64,000 nucleotides of DNA from Argopecten irradians (GCF_041381155.1 NC_091145.1:40823697-40887696); one strand, 5' to 3'. Shown: positions 25,001 to 35,379, numbered from the stretch's first letter. The notes: generated from the letters alone by a model not told the origin. A program made the numbers and translations.

Positions 25001-28000
25001 ACATTGAGGGAGCGGCAATAACACCCCCATCCCTTCTGGCTGGAATCTGTTTCAAGTATGAGGTCTGGTTGACCGTGTGAAATTGGAGACTTTGAAGTTG
25101 ATATATTATCCAACCACCATTTTAGGTCACCTCGACCTAATCCAGAGAGCTGGAATTTCATCTCAAAATTCCCTTTAGCTAGTTTTAAAGCAGAGATTTT
25201 CTCGTTTTCTAACTGCCGATAAAACAGCTGTCCATAAGGCACAGCAGGCAAACTAGACACTAAATGCCCAATTACTACACTCAGATCCCTAATTGATGGA
25301 CCTCGGTGCTGTAAATACAGAGCACAGACTGATATAATTTTCTCCTGTCTCTCTGTTGTCAATGAAACTGACATCTCTATCGAGTTTAAAACAAAACCAA
25401 GAAAAACAATTGTTTGTGATGCATGAAAAACAGATTTTTCTGGATGAACAACAAACCCACAATTTCTCAACTGAGTCACAGTGGCCTGTACATTGTTCTG
25501 ACAAGTTTCCATAGTTTCTCCCTGTAAGTATGTATCATCAATGTAAACAACTGACTGATGACCTGATTGTCTAAGATGAGAGAAAATTGGTTTTAATAAT
25601 TTTGTAAAAACTCTCGGAGCAGTTGTTAACCCCATTGGGCAAGCCTTGAATTTATATAACTGTCCGTCCCATGCAAACTTCAAATATTTTTGATGATGTT
25701 TAGCAATTGGAATGCAATAGTAGGCATCTTTCAAATCAATGGAAGCCATATAACAATTTGGTTGCATCATTTGAATTGCAGAAACCAAAGAATCCATTTT
25801 GAAATGGTTATACTGAACTGATTCATTCAGCCGTTTTAAATTTAATATCATTCGAAAAGAATTGTCTTTTTTCGGTCTCAAAAATATAGGTGATATAAAT
25901 TCACCATGTTCATGGAAAGTTTTTATAATCACGTCTTTCCGAATCAAATTTGATATTTCTGTTGAAATTGCCTCTGCTTCTTTATCAGAAAAAGAATGAC
26001 ATCTTGGCTTATTTTGTTGAACAGGTTTTGAAACAAAATCAATTTCCAAACCCTTCACAGTGGAAAGTATTTCCTGATCAGATGTCAATGACTTCCAGTG
26101 ATTCAAAAAATTAACTATTCTCCCACCTGTGAAAGTCGCTATGTCTTCCACAGATTGTTTCCTAGTTGTTATCACAAAATTATCAAAATCAGTATTTACC
26201 TGCTGAGATGACACATTCGTCTCTATGGTACAGGTACTTCCATTTACTTCTTCTTTTTGTGGAAGTTGTTCTTTGGTGTCTGGTTGTGTTGTTTGTTGTG
26301 ATTGGAGGAGTTGTAATCCCCCGATCTTTTCCAGTTTTTTGAAGAGTACTGCTGATTGTATTCTCTTCCCACACCAATAGATTGTCGTGCCTCCTTTACA
26401 GTTTTGAGGAGATCATCCCCAAATAACCAGTTAGTAACTGGAACGCTATTGTCACACAGACCGACATGATCACTTTTCAGAACTGGTCTCAGCAATTCCC
26501 GACGATTGTGGGACAGTGTTGTGTTGGCATGCCCCAGAAGGGATAAAACATCTGTACAAATTTTGATGTACTCATTCGTCTTACTTGTTTTCTCTCCAAC
26601 AAGTAAATCATTGGCCATACGAGTCACCGCTGATGCCCCTTTTGTTATGGCCCGCTGTACGTTCATAAAACGTAAGTCGCGCTTTTTAATAAAGCCATGC
26701 TGCTTCCTCAAACGTCTGAATATTTCCTTATTAATTTGAGGAACAACAAGCCGCTCACAATTTTTCGGCCTTGGATATGTTTCCTGCTTTTTCTTTATGA
26801 TATCAATATTCATAGTGCAGGAAAATGCTTTATTGGCTATATTAGCCAATTTTGGGGTCACATCTGCCCCTAACTCCTCATCCCCGTCCATTGAAGCTTC
26901 AGCTTCATCGAGGATGGAGGTATCAAGCTCTGATTCTTGATTATTACAATTAGCATCAGAAATACTTGTATCGTTTATGAGGCTATTTACATCATCTGCG
27001 TCATCAAAAACTGACATAGGCTCCTCATCAGAATCGGAATCGGAGTATGTTCGTTTGAGCCCCCCAGTAGAGGGTTTCTGTGTTGACTCTTTATTAGCCA
27101 ACGTTTGCCAAGCCTGGCCCATTTTTTCCATGCCAGTAGCAATGGAATTTAATGAATTCTGCAGTTTGTCAAAACAAGGCTGCAAAGACGAAACGACATT
27201 GTCGTGGTCTGAGGGCCCCAGTAGAGCATCCTCATCAAGGCCAGTAGCCATTATGAAAAAACTGCTTCCTCGCTGATAGGGAGCAGAGCAAAAACACGTG
27301 TGTACTGAAAGGCAAGATAACCGCGCACTGAAGTCCAGCTAGCTAGCGCTATCTATTTGTTTTTTCCGGTTCCGCAGTGACCTTGACATGTGATGAAGTA
27401 GAATGTCATTTTTCATCAGTTAGTTAGCATGTTCTGAAAAGAAACGAGCTTTAGCGAGTACGTTTTCAAAATTGAAAAAACAAATAACGAGATGAACTTG
27501 AAGTCACTTGTTGTGGGTTTTGTTTATACCGTAATCAGTTACTCGTCTATATACTACCACATATTGCGTCATCTTTCTGCCAAAACATATTGTGTCTAGA
27601 GAGTCAGTAGTCTGTTGTTTATATTTAACGGTTTTTTTTACAAATATAATTTAAATATATTTCAATATATTGAAAATTTAAAACAGCTGATAGATGGTAA
27701 GATTAAAAACAAGTTTTGTACGATGATTTCAACAAGGCTTTGATGAAATAAAATATACTATATATGCATATAAAAATCCGTTTTATTACTCATAGCCACA
27801 AATCAAGGTTCAAAATCTGTAATTAGGATTGTTAGAAAAACTACGGTCGGGAGAAGATGTGGTTGTAGCGGAAGGATACCTTTTTGAGTTCGAAAGAAGA
27901 GGCTATCTCAGAGCCGGAAGTTACGTACCGGAAGTTGTCCTTGAATACCCGGAGAAGGTCAAGGAGTTGCACGAGGAGTTTGTCCATGCCGGAAGTGACG

Positions 28001-30426
28001 TCGTTTTAGCTTTTACGGTAATAAAGCGATAAGTAAACGGGTGTTGTAATGTAAATTGAACATCAAGACAGACAATAAAGTATCTCAAACATGGTTTTCG
28101 ATAAAAGTGTGTAAAAATAACCTGTTGTAGCAAAGTAATGTTTTTATTATGGTAAATCGCATAAAACATCACAAACATATATACATATGTGTCTGGAAAC
28201 ATCAATAGTTATTATTGCTGTTCATTTGTTAAAGACCTATCTCGTAATAATACAAGATGATGATTATTATTTACATTAATTTTATTGATGAAAACTAATA
28301 ATGTAGCACAACGTTCATTTTAGTATTATGGACACCGTGAAAAGCTAAGGCATATTGGACGTGAAAGTGATCTGGAGAAGTTGAATGTCAAAGCCTTAAA
28401 AATCGCACGACAAGTAGCAGACGACACGGGAACTCTAATGGCGGGAAACATCTGCAACACGTGCATGTACGAGATTGATAATCCGAAGGCAATAGAAGCA
28501 TCAAGACAAATGTTCAAGGTACATATTGTCAGTCGTATTTATCAGATAATTGTTTAATACAGGTTTTTTAGCCAATAGAAACATAAACATATAATTAATG
28601 TGCAATGCAATGAGGTTACCTATTTCTGCTGAAACGTTTTTTCCTTTATATAATATATTGTTATATATAAATTGATATTGGTTTTCAGGAGCAGATAGAA
28701 TGGGCAGTTGCCGGAGGAGCTGACTTCATTGTGGCGGAAACATTCAACGCCATGGGAGAGGCCTTGTTGGCACTGCAATGTATCAGGGAGTATAGCCAAT
28801 GTAAAGACGTCTCTGGATGCCTACTGTCATTGACTATTGGAATATACCTTCTTAAGTATTGTTATACGCAACGCGCTTGAACATGAAATACATAAAATGG
28901 ATTTAAAAGTGAAAACAAAATGTTTAATATGGAAAATGTGTGTCTTTAAATGCATTCTCACGCTCCTTCAAAGAATGCAAGTGATTTTGAATGGAATTAA
29001 AAATATTTCAAACTTTTGTTGTGTTGAAACTATGAATTATAATTTGGAATAAAGCAATTTTTACAAATCGATTTCTTTACGGAAATAATATATCGTTAAT
29101 GGTTTTTCCCAGTGCCTGCTGTGATCACACTGGCCAGTTCGTTGAAGGGTTTGACTACAGAAGGTTTGACCTCGGCAGAGGCGTGTCGCCGTCTGGAGGA
29201 GGCTGGAGCGGATGTGGTGGGACTCAACTGTACACGTGGACCAGCTACCATGATACCGCTACTGAGGGAGGTCAGACAACAGTGTAAAGTATGTGTTCAT
29301 TGTTATTATACTGGAGAAATGTCGTTTCAAAGACAGAACGAAGGAAAAATAAGAAATTAATTAATGTAATTGTAATATTGTGACAGATGGTCGACATGTC
29401 ATCTCCAAAATATATCAAAATAGACAGATAATGAAAATATGCCACAATACGACTAAACTAATTGAAAACTAATGAATACAAGGTATAGTTTATTTTTATT
29501 TAGATTTACTTTTAATCGAAGGCATTTACATACGGTTAGAGCTTTATCTAACTTATTGCAGTCATTAAAAATTTAGTCATAGAAGAAATGAGAACATAAC
29601 TGTGTGATTCTGTCTGATATTTCCAATGTGCGTGTGTCTATATAGTTTCACTCTCTGTACTGATTATTTAGCTATATAGGTTAGTAATTTGTTTGAAGGG
29701 ACCATTATCAGCTTTACCTATGTCTATATATAGCTGTTGTACCTTTACGATATACAGTACTGTACCTAAAGTTAATAATTTGTTTCAAGGGACCAATAGC
29801 GGCATTACCTGTAGTATACCGGACCACGCCCACCCAGCCGACAATGCAATCCCTCACTGTCCCAGGCACGGGTAATACATTGATAATCTTTTATCTAAAG
29901 CCAATTTACTTGACATGTCTGTCATGCAATATATTTTTCTTAAAGTTTCGTCTATGTTCTAATATTTTTATATGTTCTTTGACATTTCCTGTATGTTCAT
30001 AGGGTTTAACTTATACATTATTGACAAGCATCAATTAATAGAATGAATGACCAATCACAACAATATGTCACGAATCACACTGAACTATTTTCTGGATATT
30101 ATAAATTACCTGTACTAAAATAACAAATGTATGAATTGTTTACCCAATGTTTCACAGATAAATATGCCTTTCCCGTGGACCTACCTGCGTTCACCTGTGG
30201 TAGGACCGAAGTTCGGGAGTTTGCTCGTGAATGTAGGAAGATAGGGATACAGTACATCGGGCTGTGTTGTGGAAATAATCCTCATTACATGCGGGAAGTC
30301 GCGGAGAAATGCGGGAGGAAACCGCCGGCCAGCAAATATTCCCCAAATATGGCTGAGCACTACGTATACGGTAGTAATATCACAGACTACCATGCTAAAA
30401 CGCTACTACACGCGCAAAGGGATTAA
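19094..30426 (+). CDS. BHMT: BHMT-like homocysteine S-methyltransferase, copy A (7 exons)
   Basis: Exons 19094-19106 (ATGTCAGCAACAG, then GTAAGT), 27827-28017, 28324-28518, 28689-28800, 29113-29288, 29790-29871 and 30158-30426, all in phase, give 345 residues. The short first exon is proposed because its phase-1 G joins GA to make Gly, as in the family's KG-ILERL start; it is 8.7 kb upstream, so moderately sure. Family marks: the (beta/alpha)8 S-methyltransferase domain starting [38 protein letters not shown], and the three zinc Cys as VVGLNCTRG and GLCCGN. BHMT moves a methyl group from betaine to homocysteine in the cytosol. It is shorter than vertebrate BHMT (about 406) and lacks the C-terminal oligomerisation arm. 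The DGG near the N-terminus of classical BHMT is AEG here, so the substrate is uncertain. Confidence 0.85.
20019..20959. mobile_element. 941-bp foldback element, about 390-bp arms, 9-bp flanking repeat
   Basis: Left arm 20019-20414 begins TAGTCCGCTAAACCTGCC. Right arm about 20570-20959 is its reverse complement, ending GGCAGGTTTAGCGGACTA. Arms are nearly identical (for example the GATTTGGCCTACGCTACGTC region) except for A/T-run lengths. The direct repeat GTTTACATA flanks it at 20010-20018 and 20960-20968. The spacer has no ORF. Long inverted arms with a 9-bp duplication fit a non-autonomous Mutator-like element. Lies in intron 1 of BHMT-like copy A. Confidence 0.85.
20969..22290. other. Intronic DNA, nothing recognised
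   Basis: AT-rich sequence in intron 1 of BHMT-like copy A. Short ORFs on both strands lack domain motifs. Confidence 0.5.
22294..22480 (+). repeat. 31-bp tandem repeat, about 6 copies
   Basis: Unit GTGTATCGATGTATATGTGG plus ATTACGTTAAT, with a diverged last unit (ATATATCGATTATGT). Copy starts at 22329 and 22360 confirm the 31-bp period. Confidence 0.9.
22710..23068. mobile_element. Palindromic non-autonomous relative of the adjacent DIRS element
   Basis: Arms 22710-22796 and 22982-23068 (87 bp each) are reverse complements. Inside the arms, ATTCTACTTCATCAC matches the DIRS terminal repeat. 22798-22825 (GATAGCGCTAGCTAGCTGG, then ACTTCAG) matches the DIRS 5' leader at 27330-27356 on the opposite strand. 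So this piece shares ends and leader with the DIRS element but has no ORF. It may be a separate deletion derivative or the complementary region used in DIRS replication. Confidence 0.6.
23261..24502 (-). CDS. DIRS tyrosine recombinase with duplicated HxxR segment
   Basis: 413 codons overlapping the RT ORF by about 410 nt in another frame. The core shows Arg ([11 protein letters not shown], about residue 237), the His-x-x-Arg box ([10 protein letters not shown]) and a terminal Tyr (FQKFYNRS, about 406). The enzyme would integrate the circular cDNA. A 75-bp in-frame tandem duplication (23340-23414 and 23415-23489) repeats 25 residues including the HSTR box, giving two boxes at about 345 and 370; this probably impairs folding. 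The minus-strand sequence TTTTCCTCCTTTCAG at the start looks like a splice acceptor, so the protein may come from a spliced RNA rather than from the listed ATG. Confidence 0.88.
   Translation of the reverse strand: MFSSFQPATSSSSKDFYRTNDGNCGASKLANTTILCNSNEHAYFKTTVAKTKQTVTPVTTSSRNDSPNLEETRSSGLSFIRKSIEGQNLSQQTTDIIVSSWRPKTSKQYQCYLKQWEGFCSQRTLDPFRSNVRTVLMFLTQLFEKGVGYSAINTAKSALSTVINLEDSVIGTLGQHALVKRFMRGVYNQRPSLPRYTHTWDVKTVLDYLESINIGNISLKGLTLKLTMLLALVSGQRVQTLHTLSVNNVKCVEDNVEIKVSALLKQSKPGKHLSVLTFEKFSNENLCVVIHLLKYIKMTSDIREDDRLLISFHKPHKSVSASTISRWIKTVMSSSGIDTEIFKSHSTRSASTSASVAQGVPVSTEIFKSHSTRSASTSASVAQGVPVSQIMEKVGWRSAKTFQKFYNRSDNIL
24094..26214 (-). CDS. DIRS reverse transcriptase-RNase H polyprotein
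   Basis: 706 codons. RT motifs: [12 protein letters not shown] (about 120), [11 protein letters not shown] (about 156-166), [14 protein letters not shown], and catalytic VVYIDD (about 222-227). RNase [12 protein letters not shown] (about 390), [10 protein letters not shown] (about 424), LLMDSMTAV (about 449) and GIDNRSAD (about 500). The last third has [11 protein letters not shown] and [11 protein letters not shown], a block typical of DIRS polyproteins in the region where a methyltransferase-like domain is described. It lies 29 nt after the gag stop, with its C-terminus overlapping the recombinase ORF. Confidence 0.92.
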   Translation of the reverse strand: MSSQQVNTDFDNFVITTRKQSVEDIATFTGGRIVNFLNHWKSLTSDQEILSTVKGLEIDFVSKPVQQNKPRCHSFSDKEAEAISTEISNLIRKDVIIKTFHEHGEFISPIFLRPKKDNSFRMILNLKRLNESVQYNHFKMDSLVSAIQMMQPNCYMASIDLKDAYYCIPIAKHHQKYLKFAWDGQLYKFKACPMGLTTAPRVFTKLLKPIFSHLRQSGHQSVVYIDDTYLQGETMETCQNNVQATVTQLRNCGFVVHPEKSVFHASQTIVFLGFVLNSIEMSVSLTTERQEKIISVCALYLQHRGPSIRDLSVVIGHLVSSLPAVPYGQLFYRQLENEKISALKLAKGNFEMKFQLSGLGRGDLKWWLDNISTSKSPISHGQPDLILETDSSQKGWGCYCRSLNVRAGGPWKTCESNHHINVLELQAAFFSLKALCNDKENIHIQLLMDSMTAVSYIREQGGSRSLECNAMARKIWSWAYARHIWLSSTHIPGIDNRSADYESRNFNTETEWMLSKVVFERSMKHLNFIPDIDLFASRLNRQIQKYVSWRPEPEAFAVDAFTMTWSKYNFYCFPPFSLLPAVLQKISIEQTTGIVVLPNWPTQPYYATAMNMLISKPLLLKRNKQLLQLPLHPEMIHQIWKKLDLLVCHLSGNPSRVKTFHNKLLISLCPPGGQRHQSSTSVISNSGRGSAVSGLWIPFDLMCEQS
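26244..27251 (-). CDS. DIRS gag-like protein
   Basis: 335 codons from ATG at 27251. An acidic N-terminal half ([21 protein letters not shown]) is followed by a conserved-looking core ([36 protein letters not shown]) and a basic, Asn/Lys-rich tail ending HKKKK that could bind nucleic acid. Position as the first ORF and the LVVPQIN core fit DIRS gag proteins. No zinc knuckle is seen. Confidence 0.8.
   Translation of the reverse strand: MATGLDEDALLGPSDHDNVVSSLQPCFDKLQNSLNSIATGMEKMGQAWQTLANKESTQKPSTGGLKRTYSDSDSDEEPMSVFDDADDVNSLINDTSISDANCNNQESELDTSILDEAEASMDGDEELGADVTPKLANIANKAFSCTMNIDIIKKKQETYPRPKNCERLVVPQINKEIFRRLRKQHGFIKKRDLRFMNVQRAITKGASAVTRMANDLLVGEKTSKTNEYIKICTDVLSLLGHANTTLSHNRRELLRPVLKSDHVGLCDNSVPVTNWLFGDDLLKTVKEARQSIGVGREYNQQYSSKNWKRSGDYNSSNHNKQHNQTPKNNFHKKKK
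27405..27826 (+). other. End of intron 1, BHMT-like copy A
   Basis: AT-rich; ends in an AATTAG acceptor. No other signal. Confidence 0.6.
28801..29112 (+). other. Intron 4, BHMT-like copy A
   Basis: Begins GTAAAGACG and ends TTTTTCCCAG. Nothing else seen. Confidence 0.7.
29289..29789 (+). other. Intron 5, BHMT-like copy A, with duplicated acceptor region
   Basis: 29680-29725 (TTAGTAATTTGTTTGAAGGG then ACCATTATCAGCTTTACC) is a diverged copy, 91 bp upstream, of the real boundary at 29771-29810 (TTAATAATTTGTTTCAAGGG then ACCAATAGCGGCATTACC). The upstream copy reads GPLSALPM against GPIAALPV in the true exon. The active acceptor appears to be AAG rather than the usual CAG/TAG. Confidence 0.7.
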
Positions 30427-31077
30427 AATGAAGATAACATTTTAACCAAATGCGAAATTTGATTGCTGTGTAATTGGTTTTTAAACACATTTGTTTGACC
30501 AGGTACATGCATGCTTATGTATATATCATTTGTCATCCGATAAAGATATATTAAATCATAACATGGTGTTTTCGTGATATATCGACATTTCTTATAAAAA
30601 ATGTCTCTTGAAAAATGACCGAGCTTTCATTTTATAAAAAACTTTTCCTCTCGCTTTCTCTCTTTTCGAAATTACAACAATATCTCATTTTATTTCTGAA
30701 AAGTTAGTTGTCTGCTACTGTGTCTGGATCACAGAAGGAAATTAAAACCACTTTGATTGAAGGCAACCCAAGGAAAAATACAGCATGGGGCTTATAAGTT
30801 TTTCAGGGTACCTGGTAAGCTTTTGAAGTAGAATTACGCCGTGTAATTTCGAGATAAACTCAGCTTAAACTAATGGAATGTTCAACTTAATTTAAGAACA
30901 ATCACATCGATTGAGCTTTACACAGCATAAAAATATACTCAGCAATATAGATTCCGGAGCGACTCGAATACATATCATATATGTATCTTCCGATAACAGA
31001 AACTGAATCGTACAGCAGTGTTCTGAATCGATCATTAAAGGGGAATAACCCTTATATTCTACATTACTGCGAACGAC
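30427..31077 (+). other. 3' UTR of BHMT-like copy A and spacer
   Basis: ATTAAA at 30550-30555 is the nearest polyadenylation-like signal after the TAA stop. The rest is unremarkable. Confidence 0.4.
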
Positions 31078-31099
31078 ATGGCTGAGAAGCTCGGCGAAG
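31078..31099 (+). CDS. BHMT: Candidate first exon of BHMT-like copy B
   Basis: ATGGCTGAGAAGCTCGGCGA, then AG and a GTAGAC donor, ends in phase 1 with G, as needed to join the 36710 exon (GA, then CTTTTAGAG) through a Gly codon. The donor is weak and no similarity to copy A's first exon (MSATG) is seen, so this is only a phase-compatible suggestion. Confidence 0.25.
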
Positions 31100-31629
31100 G
31101 TAGACCGAGGAAAAAGACGACAGTGCTAATGAGAACCAACTTTATCACAATAACTATTTGATTAACATTAGTGAGGGTTATCGACTGATGTCTGACAGAC
31201 TAATAAAACTTATCTATATTAGGCCTATCTACAAAGTTTAAAAAGCGAAATCAGGCACACTCAATCCTACAAAACTATCATAGAAAAGTCAGGTTAAAAT
31301 AAGAATGCATCTTTCCTTTCTAGTGGCACAAAAAAATCCCATTATTCTACTTCAAAATGTGTGGTTTAAATAATAACTTTGTTCTCTTATCTCTCGCGGA
31401 ATAGAATTCCATCATCAGCTAAATCACCCCAGCGTCCTTCCCCAAGCGCTGCTTCGGAACCGTATCACTACTATTGAAGGGTATCTACATTGCGCGATCT
31501 TGCGAAATAATCATGTCGCCCGTTAGGGCGACATTCAATTTATCTGTCACCCAAATTGTATTCATATTGACTATACACTACAATTTAGTAACTGTTTATT
31601 GCTAAAATATTTGAGCCAGTTTATCTTAA

Positions 31630-32165
31630 TTCTGAACATAACAATATATTTATTGGTGTTTTAAAGTTAATAAAAAACCCACCTGCTCCCCCTCCCCAAT
31701 CTCATCCCATCCACAATATTCTATGCCTAAGTTTATGCAATATGCAAATTGTATACATATATATTGCTTAATGTAATCTAATATGATATATAGCATTTTT
31801 TTCTGGTAAATTATAGCACCAGATGAACTGTATTCTTACAAAATTGACATTTTACAAAATGAGGTCACTGTGACCTATGTTTTGACACCAAGTTATATTT
31901 TCCAAAATGTTTTATTTTTAACATATAAATGCATTATCATTAATGTAAAATCATTCAAAAATATAATTTGGGTCCAACAAAATTGGACAAAACCGAAAAT
32001 TTCCCCTCCTATTTAACCCCCCCATAACTCACAAGGGACTTCAACCTGACCTTAATAATATGTCATATCATGATGATGGTATCTGTATGGCCAACAGAGG
32101 GCCCAAATTGACACTACTCCTTGAGTCGCCTTTTACGATCATGCAATAGGGGCATCAGGTACAAT
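31630..32165 (+). repeat. Dispersed repeat R3 carrying a perfect AGGTCAnnnTGACCT palindrome
   Basis: 31850-31900 (GAGGTCACTGTGACCT, then TTTTGACACCAAG) resembles 55305-55350 (CAGGTCACAGTGACCT, then CTTTGACATCAA). 32125-32195 (GTCGCCTTTTACGATCATGC, then CAGGTACAATTCTAACGCCC) is the complement of the module at 39361-39415. Both are parts of interspersed families. Confidence 0.55.
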
Positions 32166-32195
32166 TCTAACGCCCTACCTGCAGGGCGTGTTGAA

Positions 32196-33159
32196 TATCA
32201 AATACAGTGCATAAAGTGCATCTTTGATATTCTAGGTATGATAGTTATGTTTCGTTACAACTGTAGTTGTTATGGTGACCATAAAAATATGCAAAATTTT
32301 TTAATCAATTTAGTCAATTTTGGCCAATTGTTACTGTTATTTTCATCTAGAAACCATAGAAACCGCATCCTTGAACAAATTTTGTATTATATCCTAAAGG
32401 TGTCTTGGGTACCTACATATTCGGAATAAATATTCAGTTTGTTCAAGATTGCGCTGTTTAATATTTTTCTTAGAAAAAAAAATGACAAAATTTTCAAATT
32501 CAGTTAATTTTTGCATATTTCTGATGGTTACCATAGCAACTTAAAGCTTGAAATTAGAAAACTTTTATTACAATTAAATCAGGAATGTACTAAATTTCAA
32601 ATGCAATAATTCTTTTACTTTACTCTGTTTAAAAAATCGATGGATCTGGGGGCCAAAAAGGGCCCAAACCATACATAGTACTTTATGTCAACTACGTGTA
32701 AGGCCACTATGCATCTCAACCACATAACCAGAAAGCGACGAACAGAAAACAAAAGACATGTTAAGAAGTGTTGAACGACTCTAACCACATATATTGTGAA
32801 TGAAAACTATTTCATGATGTAATTATTGTAACCCCACCTATCAATTATATTTTTATTTTGTGAGATTGGTTCTTATTCCATTCAGTGGATTGTTAATGTC
32901 TTACACACGTGGACTGTTATAGCCTGTGTCTGTTGTGACAAATAGAACTATTATCACCAAACAGGTATACTATTATGTTTCTGTTAACACATTGAAAATA
33001 GTGTTTATAGAGTTACAATAATTAAGAATAAAATAAATTCTTTATTCATCGGGGAGTTACCTTCCCTTGCCTTCATAAACACTACCGTGTATATACGTTT
33101 CATGTTTATTTTTTACCATCAGTATATGAGGAGGGGACTAAGAAAGGCTATGCCCGATG
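32196..33159. other. Intergenic, probably old repeat
   Basis: AT-rich with short recurring motifs (GTTATGGTGACCAT, ATGGTTACCATAGCAAC) suggesting decayed repeat. 33120-33165 (AAGGCTATGCCCGATGTCC) resembles 39580. No gene signal. Confidence 0.4.
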
Positions 33160-34020
33160 TCCAATCCTATTGGCACTTTCATATCTTTCTGTCAGGGGTG
33201 AAAATGGTGTTATACTTATATATAACATTTTGAAAACATTTAAAGCCATATATATTCTAGAAGAATTTCGTGAAAAGAGTAATATTCAGACCAATTTTCA
33301 AAATGGCCATAAATCATGTCATAAGAAACAATCAACAAAGTTTTTACTCTGAAAAAACTCTTCCCAACATACCAATAAACCTCAAATTAATTTTAAGTTG
33401 TAAAAAAAGTGTTCAAAATATACATACTGTTCTAATTAAAAATGAAGTTATACCTACTGCTCAAAATAAATGGAATCAAAATTTTGAAATTGATCGAGAA
33501 GGATGGGGAAATATTTACCTTTTAATGCTACTTCTAGCTCCAAGCTTCAATGGTTACAATTCCGAATATATCACAGAATACTAACTACTAAAAGATTTCT
33601 ATTAAGAATTGGTAAATCAAACAACACTATGCACTTTTTGTAATATGTTTCAAGAAAAAATCACTCATATATTTTGGGAATGTATCAAATTTGATTGAGC
33701 AATTAAGAAAATCGATAATTACTAATAATTTAAGTCTAAGATTTGAAAAATAGGATTTTATTTTCGGCAAACAAGATGGTACACATACTAATTTTCATAT
33801 TGAAAATGTGATACTGCTTCTAGTAAAGCAATACATTTACAACTGTATATGTCCAGAAAAAGAACTCAATTTAAACAGTCTAAAAATCATATTAAATTTA
33901 AACTAAAAGCTCACAAGATTATAATATCCAACAGTAATTTAAAGCGGAAACCACAAACACTTGCAGAATTACAAAATTGGTTAAATTTATAAACAGTAAC
34001 ATTTTAAAAATTCTTGAAAG
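33160..34020 (+). mobile_element. Fragment of an L1/Tx1-like LINE (ORF2 C-terminus)
   Basis: Coding traces in shifting frames: REKSNIQTNF, KWNQNFEIDREGWGNIY, SSKLQWLQFRIYHRILTTKR (then FLLRIGKSN), LCTFCNMFQEKITHIFWEC (zinc-binding end of LINE ORF2) and LAELQNWLNL before a stop near 33990. Same family as 50105-50940. At least three frameshifts; inactive. Confidence 0.75.
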
Positions 34021-35287
34021 ATCTGTAACCTAGGTTTACTCACCCCCTTTTTTGTCTTGTCTTTGGTGTATTTTTTATCATCAAGAGTTGTCTCCCCTAG
34101 TCACTTTGTCACTACATCTGTAGGAAGGGAAATAACTCTTGATAGATCTTTTATGTGAGTGGTAATATATGTGTGTATTTTGTTATGTTAATAAGATACT
34201 CGTAAATACATGTACGAACGTTGAAATATGCAATTAGAAAAAATTCTTCAAATGGAACTTTTATTTTACTTGTCTTTCATGTATCTTCTGTACATGTTGT
34301 GTTGTGTACATTTTTTGGAAAAAAAATAATAATTTAGAAAAAAACCTTTTTTCAATATTGGGAAATTAAATATCCTGATGTCGACCGTAAAACTTTCCCA
34401 TAGTCTTCAAAACTCTCTTTATCGAACCCAGTGTCGCTAAATCTATAGCCGATAATTGTCAATAAAATATAATAACCCAACTGCTTTTTAATGAGATTTA
34501 ATTCCGCGAGTGACCAGAAAATAAATCACAGTAAAAATCACGAATTTACCGAAAATAATGATATACATTGAATTATTAATATGCCAATAACCTGAGGTTC
34601 AACTAAACAATCTAAAACCTAATAGTTCTTTGGCAAACGCAAAAAGCAAGAGGAAAGCAAGATGTTTAATTAGATATACATAAACTTTTGAAGAGATGTA
34701 AAACATGGTACCATCAGGCTTCCATGTACAAGAAAAACTACAAGACACGAATGCAGATAAGGTATCAAGACACGCACACGACCTTGGTATCTGACAGGTG
34801 CCCTGGACAGAACCCAAAGTGTGCGTGTAGTCTTTAGTGGAACATGTCGACAAAAGGTAGGTTTGTGGAATCGACTTTTCCGACACTATTGAAGCTGCTG
34901 TAACACACACACATTAGAAACACCAATCCGATATGAATAAAGCTGACAGAATTTATTTGCGGTTTCTAATTGGTACTTATGTTGCTAGGGTGAAAAACGA
35001 TAGAACATAGAAGTGAAATTATTATTAAACATAATAAAACATTTTGGTACAGTTGCAAATTCAAAATAAAATCTCTGAAATTAAATGGGTTTCGTTGTTT
35101 GAACAATCATGTGTAAACATGTGTTGGTTACTAATCAAACTATATTAATTCTTTATCATGGTATGAGAAGAGATTATCACACTGTATGACTCAATTTGTT
35201 GCCAAGAATACCCAGGATAGCTGTTATGCCTTTCTTTTCATATCGTCTCCAGTAATATACTATTCTTCCTAATGTCTCCCTTGATAC
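34021..35287. other. Intergenic, nothing recognised
   Basis: AT-rich DNA between a LINE remnant and a short tandem repeat. The 103-codon minus-strand ORF at 34599-34910 has no domain motif. Confidence 0.5.
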
Positions 35288-35368
35288 CGCCTCACTTTTG
35301 GACTTCTGTTGAGCGCCTCACTTTTGGCCTTCTGTTGAGCGCCTCACTTTTGGACTTCTGTTGAGCGC
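35288..35368 (+). repeat. 26-bp tandem repeat, 3 copies
   Basis: CCTCACTTTTGGACTTCTGT plus TGAGCG, three times, with one C/A difference in the second copy. Confidence 0.9.
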
Positions 35369-35379
35369 TCGCCCGTGTG

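Larger units (their letters stand above)
23066..27404 (-). mobile_element. DIRS-like tyrosine-recombinase retrotransposon
   Basis: On the minus strand: gag (27251-26244), RT-RNase H (26214-24094) and tyrosine recombinase (24502-23261). 37-bp inverted terminal repeats lie at 23066-23102 (ATTCTACTTCATCACATGTC...) and 27368-27404. Having a tyrosine recombinase instead of a DDE integrase, with inverted rather than direct terminal repeats, defines DIRS-type elements. All three frames are open, so it looks young, apart from a duplication in the recombinase. It sits antisense in intron 1 of BHMT-like copy A. Confidence 0.88.

Noticed and set aside
26506..26739. Plus-strand ORFs inside the DIRS element
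   Set aside because: Antisense shadows of the gag and RT frames.
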